Of a stretch of DNA of 64,000 nt, positions 56,295 through 64,000 are shown piece by piece. The notes under the pieces are model-generated. The model saw only the letters and a list, made by a program, of their open reading frames with translations. It searched no databases and was not told where the DNA came from. The position numbers were made by a program, and so were the translations under genes. Origin of the DNA: Viscum album (lineage: Eukaryota > Streptophyta > Magnoliopsida > Santalales > Viscaceae); assembly GCA_963277665.1 (NCBI GenBank), contig OY728121.1, positions 956,076,097 through 956,140,096 on the forward strand, given 5' to 3'. How positions within the stretch are numbered: position 1 is the first letter of the stretch; each line of letters opens with the position of its first letter.

Positions 56295-57677
56295 AAAAAG
56301 AAAATAAAATAGTGGAGGTTACTAGAATAGTCCCTCACACTATATATGGTCCCACAGCCTGATCCTTAGGTATCTTCTATAAAGCACACAACTGACCTGA
56401 TCCATGACCCTGTGCAATAGATGGACTACCACGATCATGATTGTTCTGCTGGCACTACTGGTGATCGGGGTCAGACTACCACAACCACGACCTCCTCCTC
56501 GGCTAGACCTACCGGTGCTATTCCAAATCCCCTCTTGGTGTGGTGTAAAAGAACTTTCTCCTGTAATTGGAGTGGATGCTGATCCTTTTCCACTTGAAGC
56601 TAGTGGAAAGGTCCTACAGAAACACTGAAGATGACCCATACAGCCGCAAGCACGACACTCCATAGGGTCTCTGTCACATTGAGGATTCTTATGCCCCAGT
56701 CTTCCACACTGATGAAACACCAAAGATCTATCAAACTGGATACTCTGGCTGCCACTTCCCTGACGAGAAACCTCAAGGGAACATTTCCTGCCACCAGAAG
56801 AACTACTGGCCTGACGCGACACAAATCCTTTAAACACAGCACTCATGTCGTCCCTTAGGTTACGCTTAGTGATAAGGGCCTGATAAATTATTGTGGAAAA
56901 GGCAAGAAGGAAAAATACATTCACCTAAGTTTTTATGGCATACTAGATCCCATCCTCAAAACGCCTAGCATGCGAAAGATCATCACCGACTAGAAGTGGT
57001 GCAAAGCACTGTAAATCAATGAAATGTGCTGAATATTCCATAACTGACATAGAACCCTACTCGAGATGCATGAAATCTCTGGATCTATCATATTTCAGTG
57101 CCTAAGGAAAGAACTAATCATAAAAGGCAGTCTTGAAGTCAACCCATAACATGCCCTGATGATGACCGGCCTGGGTAACCACATCCCACCAACGCTTGTC
57201 CGAATCCCAAAGCATGTATGTATAAATCTCAACTCTCAACTCTAGAGGTGTTTCCAAATGCTCAAAGATAGACAGTATGACCTCTATCCAAGACTCAATA
57301 GCCTAAGAACCACCATCCCCTGAAAAAGTAGGAGGATGCTGCTGGTGGAACTCGAGGGTCAGTTCCTTCATCGTAGGTGCAACCCATGTAACACCTTTCA
57401 TGGACTGCATCAGACGTAAGAAACTATCATGGATTTGGGAATTAGTGCCCAGATCAGGTAAAATAGGTGGTTCCTCAAGTGGAAATCCTGGAGGTAAGAC
57501 TAGCGGCTCAGGGCCCACCACATCTGAAGCATGGTCATCACCACCCTCCCAGTGAATGACATAAGGAAGCCATGGGAACATTGGTCTACAAATGCTAAGA
57601 ACATGCCTTAGAATAATCTTAGAAGCATAAGATAACATCACTAAAAGAAGATGAATGTAATAAAAATCACTACCCAA
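56295..57677 (-). pseudogene. gag: Element D gag
   Basis: N-terminal linker rich in Pro, then KGVTWVAPTMKELTLEFHQQ and HPPTFSGDG (near 57310). A stop follows, then ESWIEVILSIFEHLE and GSMSVMEYSAHFIDLQ (near 57050). The nucleocapsid has two knuckles, FHQCGRLGHKNPQC (first Cys now Phe) and CRACGCMGHLQCFC (intact), near 56630-56710. A Gly/Arg-rich stretch follows. Several stops and a frameshift. Confidence 0.82.
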
Positions 57678-58447
57678 GGCATACTACCCCAAATTACCCA
57701 CTTAGATGGCTAGGTATCAGTAAATGATCAAGTATAAGTTTCATGTCATTTTGTAGTTAATTTCCAGGTTCAATCCTTTACCTTTCATAAACATGACAAG
57801 ATAGGATAAGGATGCACAACCAATTAAATTTAGATTTCATGATTCACCTTATAATGGATTTCCATTTTTGATGAATTAGTGCCCATACACCTATCCCCAG
57901 AAATGAAACCTATTTATTTATAGTATAACGGTTTGACTCGGTAAATTACTCATCCCAACCCATGGGGGCCCATACACCTTATGAATTGAGATAGGAAATC
58001 ACTCAACTACAGCCAAAGTAATACAAGTACAAGCAAACTATCACCACATCACTCAACAATCATAGACATATCAAGAAATGCAAAGTAGTGAACTGCACCA
58101 ATATGGCATGACAATATGCATGACATGTTAATTCTAGGTGCCTATAATGATGCATATAACAATGATCCTTTCTCCCATATCATCGGGCTAAGGATGGAAT
58201 AAATTCTCAAACAAAGTAATAATCAATCAGCACCACAAAACATGTGCATCACCCAATGGTGGAATAATATCAACCGTAATTGGAAAAAGTAGAACAAAAA
58301 TTATAATTTAGGCAACTTGGTTTTTACCCCAAACATGGGTTCGCAATGCCCAATAATGACTTATGAATAAGTCCCAAGCATTCATATTCTCCAATATATT
58401 GTCTCCAAATTGTAAAGCAAGAAAAGAAACCACCTCTGATACCACTT
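57678..58447 (-). other. Element D leader and primer-binding site
   Basis: Long leader without a gene. The end beside the LTR reads GTGGTATCAGAGGTGG on the minus strand (about 58430-58446), a near-perfect initiator tRNA-Met primer site. Confidence 0.8.
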
Positions 58448-58939
58448 TGTGATGTCCCGGACCCAGATTCCACTTAATGTTTTAGATAACTTTCTCCACA
58501 CGCAACACCAAACGAAAACAAGACATGAAATATTTTTTATTAAGAAAATTTAATAATAATAAAACCTCAAGTAAATAAAAATAATGTAGTTAATTATAAA
58601 TGCATAAAAAATACGATTAAGAATACTTAAAATTTTAAAAATAGAAATTTTAAATAAAAACAAATTTATTTATTTAAAGGATAAATTTATAAAGTTTACA
58701 ATTTTAATTTTGTAAAATGAACTTTATTTTTTAATTTAGAATGTAAAAATTAGCTTAGGATACAATTTTTGATTTTTTCTATAAATAATCAATTTTTAAG
58801 TGAATAGTGAAAAATATAGTTTTTACTAAAATCAAAATGTTTATGACTATATCAGAAAGTGAATGTAACTTAAAAACTTATAAAACATTTTTTTATGATT
58901 AAAGATTTATTTAAGGAGTAAAACTATACATTTCAAAAT
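58448..58939 (-). repeat. Element D 5' LTR, partial
   Basis: Starts TGTGATGTCCCGGACCC and matches the 3' LTR for about 30 bases, after which similarity is weak. From 58580 the sequence is very AT-rich. It is cut at 58940. Either a large deletion removed most of this LTR or the two LTRs come from different copies. Confidence 0.5.
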
Positions 58940-60060
58940 TATAATGACCCGACCCACTGGGGCCAACCTGGTTGGTGGAAGGCCAAGCGGTCATAACCCC
59001 AAGCCCATCTCCAATAGGCTATGGGATGACGATAAGCATTGAGAAGGAAAAATGAGTTGAGTGGACTTTGCCTAAGTACTTGTATGTACACACACATCCA
59101 TATTCATGTAAAAGTGAAGAGGAATAAATAATTACTATAAGATCTAGAGTGTAACCATGCATGAAATAAACTATAGGAAATACATCAGAGCATGAAAATA
59201 TATAAACTAAAGCATAAAAAGGGGTAAAATACACTCCTAACCAAAAAGATGTCACAACTAGACAACAACTGAAATTATGGAAAACTGAGAGAGCCTAAAT
59301 CCTAATCTCTAAGTCTAACCACCGTACATGGTCAATGCACTCATATATCACTAATCTCCACCAATGTCACTTCTGAACTGTCCATCATCTGCATAAGTCA
59401 TGACATGTGTGGGAAAATCCCATACAGGGGTGAGTATATACATACTCAGTATGATGCCCTGAAAACCACAGAGGGAGCAATAGAAAGATACAATAATAGT
59501 CAGCTCAACCCAATGAAGGCTTGAAAATCAGACATTGAGACAACAACCATAAACAATAACCTAGATATGCTCAATAAGAATCCTAAACAAGAGAGAAATG
59601 GGATCTCCATCACCACAATTTATCTAAGAATGATGAGTTAGACTACAGCTCCAAGAGTCCAACTCTGACACCCTACATCATGCACAACCAAATAATAATC
59701 TTTGTGGATGGGCCCACACCTCTCCATTTCTCTCTAAATCCAAGTGATCCATAACTCTTAACCATGGATCCCATGTAACCTCACAAGAATATGTGTGGAG
59801 GGGCCCACTCCTCACTATTGCGCTCCACAGTCGAGGGTGTCAAAACTCCCATGGAGGACTCGTACACCACCGAATCTTGAAGACAGGGGAGTACCACTCT
59901 ATAGATAGAGGAACCACACCCAATGTAGGGGAGCACCGTCTCTATCTACATAAAGAGTATGGGGGGCCCGTGCCCTAGTACGACATGGGAGTTCCAACCC
60001 TGACATCTCTTTGATGATCCTACCTAACCACTAATATCATCAAGCATCACCTAAAGAAGT
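58940..60060 (-). repeat. LTR fragment E of a Ty3-type element
   Basis: Starts TATAATGACCCGACCC (first G changed to A). It shares with the Z LTR the stretch CCCCAAGCCCATCT-CAATAGGC (near 58998) and has AGGGGTGAGTATATACATAC (59427-59446), the shared LTR motif in minus orientation. No TG...CA outer end was found; the right boundary near 60060 is a guess. Short frames inside (59019-59255, 59793-59978) are not considered genes. Confidence 0.6.
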
Positions 60061-61580
60061 GTCATGATCGGAACACCTCACATTGTATCTCATGTGAAAA
60101 AAAGGGTTTCATCATGTTCTATACAAAAAAAAACACTCAGTATAGGCTACTTGTGAGAAAAAAATTGAGTCCCAAAGAAGGAGATATGAGAGAATAAGTT
60201 CCTAGAGGGAATACACTATGCATATGGGGGTCCACATGGCATGTGACCCTGCTTTATCTTATGTTCATGTTATCATTTGTACATTTATTGGGAAGCCATG
60301 TAACTCTACATGATGTGTACAGGTCGTACATAATGTGTCTCAACCACCTGGGGCCTTCCTATGCTATTTCGACCATGTCCATGTACATAGGCCCATGCTC
60401 ATGTACATGTTCATGTCTGGGTATCCTAGTCATGCCTGAGTACTTTCCGAAGTACATGGAGTATTCTATGTTACACACGATGTGTAGGGGCCGGGCTGGC
60501 ACTCAACATGTTCTGTCTTCCCAAAATCGTGTACTCTCCAAAGTAAACAATGTGTGTCTGCCATACACAGTGTATGGGGACATGTGGGATCCTAGGAATG
60601 TACTCCATGTTAGGACTAAGGTGATGATGAAGGTGATTTAATTCAAGTATTTTCTTTTGTTGTCAAGTAATTTCAAATAAGTTTGGGAAGAAATGAGAAA
60701 TAAACTCACTTTTTATTCATAGAAAATCATATTGACCATCAGATTCAGAGAACTGGAATCACTCTACTTGAAAGGTCTATCATATTCAAAAGAAGCTGGT
60801 AAAAAAGTCCCATCAGATTCACACTAAATCCAAAATGAGAAGGTTCATTGGATTGAGAATGTATCTTACTAAAATTAAATGGTTATTAGATATGTTTAGA
60901 TAATCAGATCTGGGATTTCTCTATTGGGATTTTCAGATTGGGGAAGAAGGAAGGTATTCTGTATTGTTTCCACCATATTCATGTAGGGTTATTATTATTG
61001 GTTTGAGAAATCATATTTGAAGATTGGATTTGGAAGATTGTATTGGGTGATAGGATTTGAAAATAGGAGTGGATAGATAATACTATGAAATTGAATTGAA
61101 TTATATATCAAAGTCCTTGAGGTTATTACCATTTTATGGGTAAAAAATTGGATAATTCTATTTCAATTGAATACATTTGTGGAATTGAAAATAAACATAG
61201 ATAACATGAGTTGTTACAAAAACATTGAATTACCCTATTTGTGCTAAGAGGGTGCACACTTACTTTTGGATTGTCTTCAAAGTACTACAGGAGTGAAAGG
61301 GTATATCCTACTCATTTTAATCCAAGGATTGTTTTCTAGTGGATTGTGTGGTATTTTATTACTTCAAAACCATACCAAGAATGTTGATATTCTTATTCAA
61401 TAGTGAACCTTGTAAATTCTTATGTTCATTTGGATGTGTTTTTGATTTATTTTCAGTAGGGAATTGAAATCTTTGATAGGAAGAGAAGGTTGCTTCAATT
61501 TTAAAGAAAATTAAAAAGAAAAAATTATCTCTGATTCACCCCCCTCTTTGTGATACAATTACACTGAATGGGAACTTATA
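60061..61580 (+). other. Probable 5' LTR of copia element G plus unassigned sequence
   Basis: The right part, ending CTGAATGGGAACTTATA just before the primer site, includes TTCACCCCCCTCTTTGTG (near 61536), a stretch usual near the end of plant copia LTRs. The left LTR boundary could not be placed. 60240-60620 holds many ATGTACA and CATGT motifs and an open frame of 132 codons without known motifs, which I do not call a gene. Confidence 0.45.
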
Positions 61581-61623
61581 ATTGGTTTCAGAGTTGAAGG
61601 TTCCCTTCACTTATTATTTACTA

Positions 61624-63660
61624 ATGGAGAATTTGAATTGTGTGAATAGTAAAGGTATTTTGGTGTTCAATGGAAAGAATTATCATATCTGTAAATATAG
61701 AATGTTTTCTTATCTCATGCCTATCAGTTATGATGTTCTTAAAGATGCAATAGTTGGGTTTCATCCCAATGATGATAAAGATCCACTTACATCTATTGAT
61801 AAGAAGAATGTTAAGAATGATAGAAGGGATAAGAATGCTATATTATCATCACTTTATGAAGGTGAATTCTTAAGGGTGAAATATGTTTCCATAGACAAGG
61901 GTATATGGGATAAATTGAAAAACATATATGAAGGCAATAAAAAAGTGAAGAAGTCAAAGTTGAAAATATGGAGATTAAAATATGAAGATCTGAATATGGG
62001 TGAGCATGAATCTGTTGGGGAATTCTTTACTAGGGTAAATGACATTATGATTACTATCATAAATCTCGGTGAAAATTTATATGATTCTACTATTGTTGAA
62101 AATATCTTTAGAATCCTTCCTGAAAATTTTGATATAAAAGTTTCTTCATTGGAAGACAGAGATCCTGAAACATTATCTCTTGATGATTTGCATAGCACTC
62201 TCATCACTTAAGAAATGAGAAGAGAAAAATCTATGAAAAGAAAAAAAAAATTTGATAGAGAAATGTATTTCAAGGATTCAAAGAAAGAAAATTCAAAGAA
62301 TATTCTTATTGAAGATGAAACTTGTGAATCTGATTCTAAAAATGAGTTATGTAAAAATCTTGATGTTATTTTATCCTTGTTTTCTAACAATATTAAAAGA
62401 GGTACAATGAAATATAAAGGGGAACTTCCATTAAAATGTTTTGAATGTGGGGGAATTGGTCAATTTTCTGCTAATTCTCCTCAAAAAAATAAATAATAGG
62501 ATAGTGATGAAGAAGAAATAAAGAAAAAAAATATTGTGGAAGAAACATGGTGATAAAAGAAAATTGTATTCCACAGGGAAAGAAAGAAAATTCTTAAAAT
62601 CCAAAAGGAGTTTCTTATCAAAAGATGAAGAAGAATAAGGAAGTGATTTTGAGTTTGAAAAATCTATTGAGAATGGTGTTGAAAATATTTTTATTTCAAT
62701 AGTTAATAATGAAGAATTTGAAACCAGTAGTTCTGAAGAGGAATAAACTCAACTTGAAATTCATTTGAAAGAAGAGTTGAAAAAATGTCTGAGAAAGATC
62801 AGAAGACTTGAAAAGAAAAAAAAAGTTGGAAGATGAATGTTCTTAAACATGAAACCAATAATGTTATGTTGATGAGAAGGTGAAGTTAGAGAAATAAATT
62901 GATTATTTGAATAAATCACTCATAGAAGAAACGAATCATAATAAGCATCTAGAAGTTAAGTTGAAAGCAAAAGAAGAAGAGTTGGAACTTGTCCAACAAA
63001 AACTTTCAAAAGTTGAAGAGAAAGGTACAAGTTTCAAAAACTCTATCACTAAAGTTGGTGAAAGTTCTCATAATGAGAAACCTGAGAAGGTAAAAAAAAA
63101 TACCATCAAAGGGAGAGAAGAAATATGGAATCATATCTAAAAAGAATAAATATGTGAAAGTTATGTATGTGTCCAAGATTGACAAAGTGAAGAATTGAAA
63201 AGTTATAAAACATCATGAGTCTGAAAATGTTTTATCCAGATCTGGAAAATTTCCAAATACTTTTGATTCTATTAAGTCTGAAAAGAAGAATAATAATCCG
63301 ATTAATAACAAAAAGGTTGATGGGTTAGAAAACAATACAATAAATTTGTTGAGAAAAATATTCACAATTCCAATCAGTATGGAAGTTTCAGAGGAAAATA
63401 TTCTTTCTATGGATATTGCTGGTATTTTAGGGGATTCAGATATATGGAAAACATGTATTGGTTTAAACAACAACATTTACATTATCCCACAGGTTATGAA
63501 AGGAAAATTTTGAGGGGGAGTCAATCTCATCAAAGAAAGAATCCTGAAAAGGTTGGAGTGAAGACTGAAAATAGGTTCTAACCCTTGGAAACTATTTGTG
63601 AAAGATGTAAAAAACTAAGAAATCTTGAAAAAGGATGCCTTGTTTTTATACCAATACAAT
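61624..63660 (+). pseudogene. gag: Element G gag
   Basis: MENLNCVNSKGILVFNGKNY starts a copia gag (UBN2-like): IWDKLKNIYEGNKKVKKSKL, LKIWRLKYEDLNMGEHESVG and FRILPENFDIKVSSLED are typical and unbroken to a TAA at 62209-62211. It continues in frame through a Lys/Asp-rich stretch to a zinc knuckle CFECGGIGQFSANS (near 62437-62478), where the His is Gln and the last Cys is Ser, so zinc binding is lost. After 62496 the frame shifts repeatedly. The following part is Lys/Glu-rich and coiled-coil-like (62907-63140). Confidence 0.85.
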
Positions 63661-63699
63661 AAAATATTCTTAACAATTCTCAAAAGCTGAAGGAAAAGA

Positions 63700-64000
63700 A
63701 AGAAAATAAAGGAGAAAAGTCTTTTTTTTGTTGAAACTGAATTGAAAGCTACAAAAGGAGTATTAGATTGGATACTTGATATTGGGTGTTATTAGCATAT
63801 AAAAAGAGATTTTAAATTATTGAATAATGTGTAATATCTTAAATAAGGAAAAATTACATTTGGAAATGATGAATCCTTTCAAATCAAAGGTGTTGGATTA
63901 GCTGTTATTGGAAAAAAAAGATGAAATTCAAGAAAACATTGTATGTTGATGGGATGAAACAAAATTTTCTAAGTGTTTCCCAATTGTGTGATGAAGGTAA
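63700..64000 (+). pseudogene. Element G protease start (cut by window edge)
   Basis: WILDIGCY-stop-HIKRDFKLL (near 63768) matches the copia protease start (usual DSG is DIG here). Then come ITFGNDESFQIKGVGLAVIG and, in another frame, YVDGMKQNFLSVSQLCDEG at the window end, the segment that leads into the pre-integrase domain. Confidence 0.8.

Larger units (their letters stand above)
50248..58939 (-). mobile_element. Ty3/Tekay-like element D
   Basis: Minus-strand element with 3' LTR 50248-52906, polypurine tract, integrase with chromodomain-like tail, RNase H, RT, protease, gag, primer site, and 5' LTR start at 58448. It is more decayed than B, with many stops in every domain. Both inner LTR ends look alike (TGTGACATCCCAG at 50248; TGTGATGTCCCGG at 58448), but the 5' LTR soon diverges and is cut at 58940 by LTR E. 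The target duplication is therefore not verifiable. It was inserted into copia F. Confidence 0.85.
61583..64000 (+). mobile_element. Ty1/copia element G, internal region, leaves the window
   Basis: Begins with primer site TGGTTTCAGAG (61583-61593; TGGTATCAGAG expected). Gag follows from ATG 61624 and protease near 63760-64000. It is the only coding element on the plus strand. The internal region is strongly AT-rich and A-rich, unlike B, C and D. Stops and frameshifts are numerous after the first 200 codons, so it is defective. Confidence 0.82.

Noticed and set aside
1..64000. Host genes, defence islands, operons or other prokaryote-like systems
   Set aside because: Nothing beyond retroelement proteins is recognisable; splice-like or promoter-like sequence outside LTRs was not convincing.

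Overview
This is nuclear DNA of a flowering or other seed plant with a large, transposon-packed genome. I recognise no host gene, rRNA, tRNA gene, CRISPR array or prokaryotic feature. Nearly all of the window is LTR retrotransposons nested in one another, plus one LINE, one probable SINE and about 2.8 kb of unassigned AT-rich DNA. The species cannot be fixed from the sequence. The plant origin rests on Tekay/Del-like Ty3 pol proteins ending in a chromodomain-like tail, long (2.7-4 kb) LTRs, primer-binding sites matching plant initiator tRNA-Met, and a plant-type LINE.

Layout, left to right. (1) 1-15208: 5' part of a minus-strand Ty3 element (Z; gag off the left edge, 5' LTR 1254-15208), whose LTR is split by element A (1766-11813). 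A has 3.7-kb LTRs and only a gag gene, and carries a tRNA-derived SINE-like insert. (2) 15209-21410: a minus-strand LINE (ORF1, endonuclease, reverse transcriptase). Z is inserted in its RT, and solo LTR X (16979-19637, target duplication GGTCA) lies between its RT and endonuclease. (3) 21411-24183: AT-rich DNA with a possible CACTA-like fragment. (4) 24184-50247: a decayed minus-strand Ty1/copia element F, whose 3' LTR was entered by Ty3 element B (24443-46801, duplication CATGA). B's left LTR was in turn entered by a 4-kb solo LTR Y (25202-29163, duplication CAAAC) and by copia element C (29438-37880, duplication TATAT). (5) 50248-58939: Ty3 element D, inserted in the F gag zinc knuckle. (6) 58940 to about 60060: LTR piece E. 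(7) About 60060-64000: start of a plus-strand copia element G that leaves the window.

By eye, LTR divergence agrees with the nesting. B's two LTRs differ by roughly 11-12 percent where compared. C's LTRs, inside B, differ by roughly 2-3 percent. A's differ by a few percent. Almost every coding frame is broken, and most stops I could trace look like one C-to-T change in CAG, CAA or CGA, as expected for methylated, silenced elements. No element in view encodes a complete set of proteins. A (gag only) and C (a gag-like frame and an RNase H frame, but no integrase and no RT core) could only have moved with help in trans.

No new host system was found. The most distinctive features belong to the elements: the rearranged copia element C with about 29 spaced GCGC motifs in each LTR, the roughly 27-copy CGATCG array in the B LTRs, several other tandem arrays in LTRs, the gag-only element A, and a short coiled-coil-like frame with its own TATA box inside solo LTR X.
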